From: Scedosporium boydii
Taxonomy: Eukaryota; Ascomycota; Sordariomycetes; Microascales; Microascaceae
Assembly (NCBI GenBank): GCA_002221725.1
Contig: NJFT01000140.1
Span: forward strand, 43,071 to 107,070
Length of the DNA stretch: 64,000 nt
Reading direction: 5' to 3'
Below, in pieces: positions 32,565 to 43,000 of the stretch (positions within the stretch are counted from its first letter, which is position 1; the number at the start of each line of letters is the position of its first letter). The translations under genes were made by a program, and so were the position numbers. Below the pieces are notes generated by a model. It saw only the letters and a list, made by a program, of their open reading frames with translations, was not told the DNA's origin and did not search any database.

Positions 32565-33094
32565 GGGGGTGGAAATCTGGCTACCCAACCACGCCCGACT
32601 GTGAGTAATGGGCTAGCTGGTCCCTAGGGAATGCGGCAATTTTTCTTGCTAAGTTCATTACCTGCGAAAGGTTACAACCCCGGAATGAGGTTGTATGTTA
32701 AGGTAGCCGCAGCGCTGGGATCACTTAGACTACAAGGGGGTGTGATGCCTATGCACATCACCAATGCAAACACAGACGGATCCGTCAGTAACCATGTCCT
32801 CCCTTAACTTCAACGGTTCACCGCCGAAGTGACAGGCGTACATCGCGTCGTCCTTCCACCTCCAGGCATTAAGGAAGCCGATTCCAGAGCAATTTGGCTG
32901 TCAGGAAAGTCGGCGGTAAAGGAAACTATCTTCAATCATGGAGATCTTTACAATACTTGTTGCAACAGTGACATGCCATGGTAGAGATAGGCCGATGCGC
33001 TATAAAGGAGCCCACAGTGCCACTTTCAGAGGGTTCGAGTTACGACGCACGTTCGTCACAAGGATAGATAGAAGGATATATAAAGTAAATTCAT
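32565..33094. other. Intergenic, no gene seen
   Basis: A region of 530 bases between convergent genes (regulator 3 and the pyroglutamyl peptidase). No ORF or repeat of note. Confidence 0.4.
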
Positions 33095-33924
33095 TTATAG
33101 CCTGACACCTTGTTGGTGAGCTTCAATCTGCTCAACTGCAGCTGTGATGAACTCGGTAGCAACTCGAGCCCCGGTAGCTATTGCATCCTTGGACCGGTGG
33201 AGGGGCACGTGCAGATAGAGCACATTGCTGGAGTTGCGCTTCAGTTTTGCGTTTGCCAGTGACGAGAAGAATTCAAACTCGCAAAAATACCAACCGGCAT
33301 CATGCGAAATTTTGAGGTCGAGGCCCTGTATTTATTGCTATATCAGCATAATCACTCTGCATATACGTACGTGCAAGAACTTACCGGCAGACGGTCTCCA
33401 ACGGAAGAAATGATCTGCTCTATATTGAAGCCGGAGTAGAGGTATTCGGGAAGCTGAGCCCACGGCCCATTGCCCTCGACGAGCCCCCGGGGATAGTACT
33501 TGCCGTCCTCGCCGGGATTCTTATACCCCTCCCTCCGCGCGCCCGTCTCGAAGCAGTAGCCGGGATATCTCGGCCTCATGCCCATGTGAAGGGCGAGATC
33601 GACTTCGACGGGGGCCTTCTCTCCCACCGCGATAACCTTGCCGCTCCAGATTTCGTCCATGGCTTCAATACCCCAGTCGTATGTACACGGCGTGTCGACA
33701 GGGTGGCGGAGGATTTTGATACGCCGCTTCCCGGGTCGATCTACCGTCTGCGGTAAGTCGTCGCGAATCATCGCAGCGGTGTTGAAGTCGTACTCGCCGT
33801 AGGCCTGGTCGGGTTAGCAGTGGCACACTATCAGGGTGTAATCGTCGATGTACACCAAACTCGGCAAACTACTTACACCTCCACCCGTCACCATGACGAT
33901 GAAGTCTTTCTCGTTCGGGGCCAT
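33095..33924 (-). CDS. Pyroglutamyl peptidase I-like cysteine peptidase (C15)
   Basis: Exons 33924-33877, 33804-33385 and 33325-33095 give 232 aa. The start APNEKDFIVMVTGGGAYGEYDFN corresponds to the family's VTGFxPFGxxxxN opening. The last exon holds the catalytic Cys in ISHDAGWYFCEFEFFSSL (C171) and the His in VLYLHVPLH (H195), in the right order and spacing. The middle (AVGEKAPVEVDLALHMGMRPRYPGYCFE) replaces the usual VGxAxGRxxxxxE region and is more divergent, so the acid of the triad is less clear. It would remove N-terminal pyroglutamate from peptides or open a related lactam in the cytosol. It lies just outside the element-bearing block, so a link to that pathway is possible but unproven. 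Confidence 0.72.
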
Positions 33925-34655
33925 AATTATCGATCTTCAAAGGAAATGACGTCCAAGGATAACACAAGACTCAATGCCTATACTGATAGCAGGAGAACTA
34001 CAACCAATCCTCCTAAAAAAGAAAACCAGGTTAATTTGCCAGAAAGCCCTCGACGAGCGTGTAGGGATTGATGTGAAAAGCAATCCTGCCACTGAGGGCC
34101 TTTCTCTAACCAATAATTGATCTCTATTTGTGCCCACTTAGCAACTAGCCCGGTGCGAAGAGCTTAAAGATCAGTTCATCAATTTACCACTTTGAAGCCT
34201 TGGCTTCCTGGCGGATTTCACAGGTGTATCGAAGACCTTGTGGATTGAAATCAGTCTCCCTGCTTTCCTCAAGCCAATCCTCCCCCCTCTTGATGGCGCT
34301 GCTGTGGGTGCCCACCAGGCTCTCGTGTCGCACCGCATTATCACCTTTCCGGCTGCCAAGGAGCAGTGGTACCGGTACATCAACCAGAGTGGGCGGGTTG
34401 TTGAGCTGCATCTGCACCCGTAGCGCCCAGCCTGCCTGGGGCGGTTTTCACATTTCGTATTTTCCAGCATCTAAAATAGCTCTTCCAGCTCGATCCTGTC
34501 CCCTTCGGCGTGGCGCCCTTTGGTTGGTCGATGGAATAAGGCGACTCTCCTCCATGTCTGACAACCATTACTCAAAATTACCAGGTTTATTCGTTTTCTT
34601 CGGGCCTTATCCTTGGTGCACTATCTTTGACACTTTAATGGGCACCACTTGAGAA
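33925..34655. other. Intergenic with a coding-like fragment
   Basis: Most of this 730-base stretch is empty. One plus-strand frame at about 34215-34423 looks protein-like (FTGVSKTLWIEISLPAFLKPILPPLD, ending GRVVELHLHP and a stop) but has no ATG, no recognisable domain and no upstream partner. It could be the last exon of a decayed gene. Confidence 0.3.
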
Positions 34656-36452
34656 ATGGATTTCGTTGCGGCCATTGAGCCCTTCACAAGTCCGCTCGCC
34701 CCGTTTCTCGGCGATCCGCTCGGTTCCGACTACGTGCGCTTCTGCCAATCAGAGTACGAGGATCTCTCACGCGACGCCAACACCTCGGAGTGGGCGTGGA
34801 GCAACTCGGTGCTTAACCCGCGGAATCGTCTGGAGGTTCTAGGCTCTTGCCAGGGCGTGGGAGGCTATGGCCATGGAGCCACCAGGAATCAATGGAGGAT
34901 AGACGGCTGCGCGGCGATGGGCCGCCGGCTCTTTGCCGTCCCGAGCTACATGTGTCCGGACTGTCTGGTGAGGCGGATCGATGTGATCGTGCCCTGCCAG
35001 TCCATGCAGCCCCCTGGACTAAGGCGTCAGCTTCGATCATCCGAGGCGCTATTCATCACCGGGAAAGAGCTTGGCAATTTGGAACTTGGTCAATACGTCA
35101 CCCAAGCCCTGGAGTCATGGTCTCTACGACTGCCTTACTTTGAAGAGATATACCGAAACATCTCTTTCGGGTCATCCATCCTCCTCGAAAAAGTGTCGCC
35201 AGATCCGAGATCAGCAAATCTCCGCTTTTTCCCAAACCTGCGTCTTGATAATGAGCTGGTTACCATCTCGGAGCTCCAGGCCATGTGGAAGCTAGACCCT
35301 TCGGCCTGGCCACCTTCGCTTCCTGTCAGCGCCCTACGTCTCATCTCCTATCTGAGCGAGACCGTCACAGTAGTGGAATTGCCAGAGTCTGGCTTAACGG
35401 AGCGCTTCATCTTCAAAACGAACACGGGGGCCATTCACCACTTGTACCATGAGTTGAGGGGGCTCTTGACGATTGGGCCGCATCCCAATATTATTAGAAA
35501 ACCCCGCTATATAATCACATCAGCCGCCGATGATGAACAATCATCTTCCAAGGTCTTGGGGTTTGTTATAGACTACATAACAGGACGGACTCTTGGAGAT
35601 GCGCTTGCATCTCACCTGATAGTTCCAGATGAGCTGAAGTACAAATGGTCAAGGCAGCTAGTCACCACTCTCCAGTACATCATGAACTCGCCTCTCCAGT
35701 TCCATTCTGATCTCAAACCCGATAATATCCTCATCGACGAGTCCAACAGTGAGAAAAACCTCATATTCATCGACCTAGAGCAAGGTGGCAACTGGGACAC
35801 GTTTTGTGCCCCCGAGATCCTCTACGTGTCACGCATGCGGAGGCTTTCGGAAAACAGGCTCGTCCCTTGGGAGAAGCGAAGCGCTTACGAAGAGCTACTC
35901 AAGACCATTTTGCCCCATCGCCCTTCGCAGACCAAACAGTACTCCAACCCGCCACTAGGGTACTACGAGGAGTGGTCAAACTTACGGCCGGAGCATCGAG
36001 AGGCCGCTGTGGTGTTCGCCGTTGGGAAATTGTTATGGTGCATTTTCGAAGGGTGTAGCCATACAACCCGCTCTCTCGGTGAACGGGATGCCCGGCACAT
36101 CAGTGCCGAATTTCCCACCTTCAAAAATACGCCCAAGGACCTACGTAATTTGATACGGCGCTGCACTCTCGGGGCTCCCGACTGGAGAGCTGAGAGCGTG
36201 AAGGTCGTCCGGGAAAGGTCTACGCTTATGGCCGCGGTACGCAACTGGTCGGGTGAGTGGAAGACCCAACAATCCCCCGTCGGCATATTGTCGGTATACA
36301 AGAGGCTATGGGAGCATCGTTTGGGCATCATGGAGAGCTATGTGCAAGCGGAGCTAAGATGGTTGTCTGGCTCTTGTGACAACAAGGATATTGAGTTTCT
36401 TGGATTTCTCAACAGGCCATGCCTCAGAGAGGTACTGGAAGGCCTCAAATAA
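34656..36452 (+). CDS. Atypical protein kinase-like protein
   Basis: A 598-aa intronless protein. The N-terminal third (FTSPLAPFLGDPLGSDYVRFCQSEY, CMCPDCLVRR-like Cys pairs) has no domain I can name. The second half is a kinase fold: KTNTGAIHHLYHELRGLLTIGPHPNII (N-lobe helix C region), VLGFVIDYITGRTLGDALA (hinge), then FHSDLKPDNILID near residues 349-361, in which Ser replaces the Arg or Gly of HRD, and IFIDLEQGG where DFG is expected. The conserved Asp (D352), Lys and Asn of the catalytic loop remain, but the DFG Gly is gone, so activity is uncertain. Similar fungus-specific kinase-like proteins are common and mostly unstudied. A second, unrelated-looking one lies at 58.9-59.8 kb. Confidence 0.7.
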   Translation: MDFVAAIEPFTSPLAPFLGDPLGSDYVRFCQSEYEDLSRDANTSEWAWSNSVLNPRNRLEVLGSCQGVGGYGHGATRNQWRIDGCAAMGRRLFAVPSYMCPDCLVRRIDVIVPCQSMQPPGLRRQLRSSEALFITGKELGNLELGQYVTQALESWSLRLPYFEEIYRNISFGSSILLEKVSPDPRSANLRFFPNLRLDNELVTISELQAMWKLDPSAWPPSLPVSALRLISYLSETVTVVELPESGLTERFIFKTNTGAIHHLYHELRGLLTIGPHPNIIRKPRYIITSAADDEQSSSKVLGFVIDYITGRTLGDALASHLIVPDELKYKWSRQLVTTLQYIMNSPLQFHSDLKPDNILIDESNSEKNLIFIDLEQGGNWDTFCAPEILYVSRMRRLSENRLVPWEKRSAYEELLKTILPHRPSQTKQYSNPPLGYYEEWSNLRPEHREAAVVFAVGKLLWCIFEGCSHTTRSLGERDARHISAEFPTFKNTPKDLRNLIRRCTLGAPDWRAESVKVVRERSTLMAAVRNWSGEWKTQQSPVGILSVYKRLWEHRLGIMESYVQAELRWLSGSCDNKDIEFLGFLNRPCLREVLEGLK

Positions 36453-36781
36453 CAGATCGGAATGGGTCACAGTAGAGAGTCACATTAATCAATCTTCAAG
36501 AATACACTATAATCATCAGAAATCTTCAGGAAATCCGACATTAAGACGAGGGAAGTGACCTCAATGCTGCAATGGCCCATATACAGAAACGGCTCCCATT
36601 GAGAATATCAATAACAATGTCGTCCTGTCCTTGATTTGAGACAAAATTCCTCATGCGCCACTCAGGTGCTCTTCTCCCGAGGGGCATCAAATACCAGGGC
36701 CCTAACTTCGAAACTCTCACGATAATCAGCTGACAGGCCGAGATGAAATGCAGAATGAAGCGAGTCTGTTTTCCTGTTAGC
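36453..36781. other. Intergenic, possible shifted tail of the CmcJ-like gene
   Basis: A region of 329 bases. On the minus strand, the frame that continues the CmcJ-like gene after its presumed frameshift is open into this stretch (GGTVIKLTGKQTRFILHF and beyond). Confidence 0.35.
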
Positions 36782-37918
36782 TTAATAACAGTTCCACCCT
36801 TCTTGGGAGGAGGATCTAAATCGGGGTTGGAGGTGCCTCTTACACCTTACGGCGGCGCTTTCATCCGAGTCGTGGATTTTGAGGAGGGTGACCTCGTCGG
36901 GCTCTTGATTGGAAAGATAATACCAACGATGCTCGGGGTTGTAGGTGGAGTAGAACGACTCTCCAATGTATCGGCGGCGGACCAAGTCGTTGGCTATCAG
37001 GTCCTGGCGCCGGACGGTGGTCGAGTCGCACACCGCCAATGGCCAGTCGGAAACTCGCTTGAGGGGCTTCCAGATACTACTCATGGAGTCGGATTCATCA
37101 TTAGTAAATGGAGAGAAGAGGAGTACACGAAGTGTGAATACGGCGGCGGGGAAATGGGGGGAATGTACTTGATGATCCTAAACCGCCGTTTTAAAAGTTC
37201 ATCTGCGTCGTCCTTCATGTGCTCCTTGACTCGAAGGATCGCACCGTTGAAGCTCTGGTCTGGAAGAAATCAGCAACGTTTTCATTTTCGACTCCAATTC
37301 CTCCGTCACCCTCCAGAATGGCCTCTTACCAACGTGTGGGTGTGGAACTGGAAGAAGTGCGTCCAGTCCGTCGTCTAAGTCGAGCGTCCTGGCTTCGAAG
37401 GCTTTCGCGTCTGTGTTAACACGAAGCTTTATGATATCAGAAGTGGACATTTACATCAATCCTAACAACGGACGTAAAGGGGCAGGAAAGAGTGTGGTTT
37501 GGCCACCTACCCTGTAGTCAAACACTTTGACAATGTCAACTTCACTCTCCCCTAACGCCGCAAGCTCGGACCTGAGAAATTCCTCCGCCTCGGCGACATA
37601 CCCACTCATGATACGGTCATGACCCAGCTCCTTGACGGCCTCGGCGTCGATTCCGCGCCAAGCCTCGGGGCCAGCCCATTTTCGCCAGCAGAACCCGTTG
37701 ACATCGAGCGAGAAGTCGGTCTCTCGCCCTCTCACATCCGTCACCGTCGTCTTGCAGTTCTCGAACTCTTGGTTATGGCGTTGTCGGCCTGGAGGTAGGT
37801 TGACGAGAATCTCATAGGGCTTTTCGTGGGTGTGAACGTCGGGGTTGAAGCGGAAGTACGAGAAGACCCCGGGGCGGGGCCCTGAGACCGCACCACTAGG
37901 GAGTTGGACTTGGGCCAT
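36782..37918 (-). CDS. CmcJ/NvfI-like oxygenase-family protein, C-terminus disturbed
   Basis: Exons 37918-37511, 37426-37330, 37259-37169 and 37079-36782 give 297 aa. The family (CmcJ of cephamycin genes, fungal NvfI-type enzymes, GA4-desaturase-related proteins) acts in fungal metabolite pathways, usually as oxygenases. Landmarks are VFSYFRFNPDVHTHEKPYEI, TVTDVRGRETDFSLDVNGF, VKVFDYR, the metal-site-like PHPHVDQSFNGAILRV (complete only after splicing), RFRIINSIWKPLKRVSDWPLAVCDSTTV and YNPEHRWYYLSNQEPDEVTLLKIHDSDE. Beyond AAVRC (near 36850) the current frame ends quickly, while another frame gives RGTSNPDLDPPPKKGG, closer to the family ending. That suggests a one-base insertion. The gene may therefore be inactive, or the sequence may be wrong there. 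Confidence 0.72.
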
Positions 37919-38033
37919 CTTGTCTGAACAGAGAATGGTTATAATTTCAACTCCGCAGTCCTAGAGAGAGAAGATCTCGTCGATCTCGAACTTCTACCCT
38001 CTTATCGCGGTTTCTAACTCGCCTAGCCGTACG

Positions 38034-38247
38034 ATTAAAAAAAATACAATTTATAATATTAATTAATTAATTATATTATGAAAATAATAAAAGAATATGA
38101 AGAATAATAGTTTTAATTTAAAAATAGTATATTATATAATTAATAAATTTATTTTATTTCTATTTAAAAAATATATATATATTTATATAAAGGTATATAA
38201 ATAATTTTACTTTATGAAGTTATATATATAATATTAGTCTATACCTT
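38034..38247. repeat. AT-rich island
   Basis: About 210 bases composed almost only of A and T (TAATTAATTAATTATATTATG, then runs of TATATATAT) with abrupt edges into GC-balanced DNA. It could be a heavily mutated repeat remnant, an AT block of the RIP type, or a short mitochondrial-like insertion. It has no coding potential. Confidence 0.6.
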
Positions 38248-39092
38248 TTTCGTGAAGTTTTGCTTCTGCGAAGGCTCGGTCTGTTAATGCCTGAATCAGG
38301 ATTCTCTCTGTGGCGGGTAGAACTACCTAACTCGGAGACATTGAACCCTTGTTCCGGTTCTCTCTCAATATTGCAGAGGTCTTGGGCCGCAGGGCTGCGG
38401 CCTTCGAAATCTTAATGCATGTTGATCGACAAAAGTCCCGTACCTGGTACAATCTTGTACAAACCTGCGAGCCCAGAGCCTAGTCGAGAACGACGACACC
38501 ATATCACACGGCCAACCTCCGGCACGCACCCCGGGGGGTGGGCAAGTGAGTTCTCTCGTCACATCCAACAACGGGACGGGTCGGGTTTTCTTTAGGCCCA
38601 TTCGACCGAGGAAAGGCTATGAGACACCCCCATCAACTTCTCGCTTACCGCCGCTGCTGGTTGTAGGAGCGGGAGTGCACAGTTGCGCGTTACCTACCCC
38701 GCTTGTGACGGAATTAAACAACCTGAGCTCTCGAGAAGTTGGCTCGTCAAGTGGAGGCCTGGAAAAGGCGAAGAGATGGGCAGCAGAGTATGCATGGGAC
38801 AATAATATGCACGGGTAGAGGATGGGAGACGTCCACCATCCTACTTCGTACTTGAAACCCCTTTCGTAGGACGGACGCCGTGGTGGGACACGTAGACAAG
38901 TATCATTAGAGCTCAAAACTGAATTTGATTCAAAATTTACTAGCAGCAATACAAGACGAAACGAGTAGATTCAACATCATTGGGCGAGTGAAGCATTTGC
39001 AGGAATGTAGCGTGCAGTAGTCTGCCCGCTCTGTCCAGCCCTAAGTGTCCAAAACTTGCTCCCGAAGCCTGAGAGGCGACCAACCACATCCG

Positions 39093-39120
39093 CAAAAAAG
39101 AAAAAAAAAAAAAAAAAGAA
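39093..39120. repeat. A-rich homopolymer tract
   Basis: About 28 bases, nearly all A with two interruptions. On the minus strand it is a T tract and could be the pyrimidine tract of an intron acceptor. Confidence 0.6.
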
Positions 39121-39202
39121 GTCGTGTGCCGAAAGCGGCGACTGGCATGTAAGAGAGACGATTAGTGTGTCATCAGTTGATGGCGAGATCACATCCACGT
39201 AC

Positions 39203-39403
39203 CTAGCCAGCGAGAGAGTGATCGTTGAACCCCTCGCTCGGGGTGAACGGGTCACCCTTCGCGATTGCCTCCTTTTTGATTTCGTCAATGAAGGCTTTCC
39301 ATGGCTGGTCCAGCGGCTTGGGTTCCTCAGTGTTTGGCTCGACAGGAATCTGAGGGGGGCTCTCCGGCAACTGAGTGTTTTGGGGGCTGTCTATGTTGCT
39401 CAT
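39203..39403 (-). CDS. Small hypothetical protein
   Basis: A 66-aa Pro/Glu-rich ORF, MSNIDSPQNTQLPESPPQIP, ending in a helix-like WKAFIDEIKKEAIAKGDPF. Its composition is protein-like and it opens with ATG, but I recognise no family. A consensus-like donor (GTACGT) follows SLA at the end, so it may be the first exon of a spliced gene whose acceptor lies after the T tract (minus strand, near 39070). Low confidence. Confidence 0.3.
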   Translation of the reverse strand: MSNIDSPQNTQLPESPPQIPVEPNTEEPKPLDQPWKAFIDEIKKEAIAKGDPFTPSEGFNDHSLAG

Positions 39404-40093
39404 CTTCGAGGCTACAATGTCGTGGCTTCAAATCGATCAATGGTTCAAGATAATGTAATGATATCACTCGGGCAGGGCTAGGCAGAAGGGAGCTATGAGA
39501 AATGAGAAGAGTTGAGAGACTATCCACATCTTCTTGAAAGGATTACCAGGGTGTATTATATAGATTACAAGTAATACTTCTCATCGCTAATTGCCCCAGA
39601 TCCTCCCCCCTCCCCAACATCTTCTCGGAGGAATCACGCGCACATAGAACCTGGGAGTCTTCTCCGAGCATGCATAATGGCCACTTTCACGACGCACCAG
39701 ATGGTTGCCGAAGTTTACCAACAGTGAGTCGAAATATGCTGGCAGGGTGACGAGCCTGCCCGATTGCAGTGTATTCCACGAAGGGCAGATCGCCGATCAA
39801 ATACCGACAAGTGCTGTAGCGACTGCCATCTCGATAATCGAGATTGATGAGTTTGATACTGTATAAGTATAAGACATAACCGGATCTAATGAAAGGAAGG
39901 GTATCACAACAGGGGGTATAAAGAAACACATTATCAAAACATGGCTGCGGGATTAATCACTCAATGAGCATAGCCTCCTCATCCCATCTCTAATCCCAAG
40001 TTCGCTAAAGCACGTCCGCCGCTGGCTCTCCTATAGGAGAGCTAGAAAATCAATAGGACCGGTTGGACCCCCACCCTCACCGCGGGAGACACC
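39404..40093. other. Intergenic, no gene seen
   Basis: A region of 690 bases downstream of the NLR-like gene. No ORF, repeat or RNA gene recognised. Confidence 0.4.
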
Positions 40094-43000
40094 TCACTGA
40101 CAGCAACAACAGTACTCATACCACTTAGTTTTCTGCACACCACGCCCCCCAGAGGGTGGCTGTTTCTTGCTAGGAGATGAGTTTTGGGGCGCTGGGAGTA
40201 TATCAGGGCGTTGGTGTCTTGCCGGGATAGAGTCGGGACTTCCGAAGGGAGGAGCTGGGGGTCGTCGCCTTGGCGTCCTCGTCGAAGTGCGGGGAGGAGA
40301 GACAGGAGCCCCCTCCACCTCAGAACGGGTGCCTCGCGATTCAGTTGAAGTACCAAATACCCCATTCTGTAAGCTCTCCGGTTCTTGGTGCCGTGGTCTC
40401 CGTGGCGTGACGAGGCGGAACTCCCAGTGCACGAGATAATCGAAAAGCAGCGGGAGATTCTCAGCATATTCCTCTGCTTTCTTCAGCGTGTCATTTTCAA
40501 GGAGTGTTTGGAGGTCGCACTTCGCCTTTTCCTCCATCTGGAGAGCCTCTTTACTATCCGGATCCCTGGCTTTGAGGATCTGGGACAAATAGTAGTCACC
40601 GCGGACTACGTTTTCTTCGGGCCAGGCATCGCACTGCAACTTCCTCGACGCTACGGCACGCATTTGTTTCCTATGTTTATTTAGATTGCGTTAATCACAG
40701 CTGCGGTAATGAAAGGGACGTAGACTGCATTGACGAGTACTGCTAGTACTAATGCAAAACAGAGAGTTACACAGGAAGAAACAAGGTCGTGGAGCCCAAC
40801 TTACTCTGCAAATTCAAATTTACCCAGAAGGTAGGCCATGATTCCGAGATTCTGCTCCATACTGAGCGCTAGTATCTCGGAGTAGACGATGGATCGACCC
40901 TCGGAGTGGCTCTTGATAATGCTCTGGAGAAGCTCAAAAGCTTCCTCTTTGCGGCCGCCGTGCTGGAAGAGGATGTTGACGTAGTCGAATTTATACAGCC
41001 AAGGGTAATTAGTATTAGGACAGGCTTTTTCTGCTAACTCGGATCCCTTTTGGGCGTGTTCGACGGCTTTATCAGGCTCGTTGTTGTAGAGCAGCACGTA
41101 TGCCATCTGGTTGTAGTACTTTGAATACTCATAGTCCTGAGCCTCAGTGGGAAGGCGTTTATACTGCTGGAAACAGATGTTGAGATGGTGCAGCACACCG
41201 TCAAAGTCATTGATCTGTTGTAGGCTACAGACGAGGTCGGTATGACAGTTGTAGAAGCGAATCGTGTCGTCGGTACTGACATCGTCCCCCGGGATCAAGT
41301 CGAAGATTTGCTTTCGAATCTCGAGGCACTCGCGCCTAACCCTGAGACCTTCATCGCGCTTGCTCAGCGCCATGAAATCGGTACAAAGGCCCTGGATGAC
41401 GAGGACATCACTGAGAAGGGGGTTCGTCTCGTGATTGCCGAGGGACCTCAGGATCTTCTGCACGGCCTGGCTCAGCCTGTATGCTTCCGTGATGCGGCCG
41501 CGGTCATAGCAGTCCATGCCGCCTACATCGCCCAGGAGCTCGAGGAAAACGTCGTCCGCCATCCTCGGGCGGGCCCTCTCGAAGCACGTCAGGGCACTGA
41601 GCACGTGCGGTAACACGAGGGAGAGCGCAGTTGACACCTCGGCGCTGGCGATCTGCAGACTTGAGGGCTTTGGATATCGGAAGCGCAAATTTCCTACGAC
41701 ACGACTGAAGCTCTCGTCCCGTTCAGCCTCTCCCATGTTCATCAGCAGCGCCACTTGAATGGCGTGGTGGATTCGGAGGCTCCGTAGGGCCTTGGATTTG
41801 TTGAGCTTGATAAGGCCGGCTCTTATTAGAAGGACGATGTCGCGGTTGCGGGCCGATTGAGCCTGGTTTTGTTCGGACTCACTAAATTGACAGAGTTCTT
41901 TGTTAGCAAATCCTTCCTTGTTTGAGGAAGGGGGTTATTAAGGGAGGGAATCCCCTCCTTGTTAATCCAACTTACTGCTTCCCATCAAGTGATAAAACCT
42001 CACTTATATCTTCATGATTCATGAAGGCAAGGAGATTCAGGAGTTCTCTTGCCGAACTACTGTTCCGCTTAACTCGCTCCAAGGTGAGGTCGAGGGCTGC
42101 TGAGGCCGCCAGGGGGTACCTCCAATTGCCGGCCTCCCAGCCCTTCTGCTCAGCCATAGGGAGAGTACTAGTGCTCCGGATCTCACTGAGGTACTCCTCG
42201 AGGCTCAAACAGCTGTCACGGATGTACTGGCGCGCGAGCCACAGAAAGAGAGGCAACCCGCCCAACTCCTCAGAGATTTCCGCTGCTAATTTATTGTTCG
42301 ACTCCCCGGAGTCGGCCACATCGATATCGGCCTTAGCGAGCAGGAGCTGGGTTCCCTGTTTCTGGGTTAGGGGCTCGATGAGAATTTCTCTCTCAGCGTA
42401 CTTGTTGGGTACCTGGACTTGGGACGTCACGATAATGGCGCAGCCCGGGGCACCTGCCCTGGAGGGCCAGACGCGGTCGATGTTTCGGCGCATAGTAGCG
42501 GCGTCCTCGCCCATGAAACTGTCAAAAATGAGGAGCCAACGCTGGTCTGTACAGGATAATCAACTTTGTTAGCTGAGGAATTTAGAGGAAGGGAAGGGAA
42601 GGGGAGCGAAACAGCCCAATCCTTACCTATTTTCTCAAGCCACTCCTTGACTCTGGCTATCTGACGCTCGTCGTTCTCGCTTGAATTGACGATTCCTAGT
42701 TTCCGTCCAATGTCGCAAAACATTCTCTCGAGCTCAGTCTCTTTGGTGGTATCTGCCGTAACCCAAAAGACGCCGGCGCCCCAGTGGTCCTGATACTTGT
42801 AGGCAAATTCCAGGGCAATCTCGGTCTTACCGAGGCCGCCGAAACCGCGGAGCAGACACGACTCGGGCAGCTTGTCGTTGCTGTTCTTCTCGATGAGATA
42901 CTCGTGGAGCTCGTTGATCTCATCGTCGCGACCGACAAAGTCTCTGTTGCGCTCCATGGTTAGGGACATGACAGGTAAGTCGACTAGGAGTTCCAGCACC

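Larger units (their letters stand above)
37919..39202. other. Gene-poor region with AT island
   Basis: About 1.28 kb with no credible gene; the ORFs at 38365-38601 and 38546-38818 are shadows of one another. The AT-rich island at 38034-38247 and the A-rich tract at 39093-39120 are listed separately. Confidence 0.45.

Noticed and set aside
38546..38949. Overlapping ORFs on both strands after the AT island
   Set aside because: Neither has recognisable motifs or a supporting exon structure.
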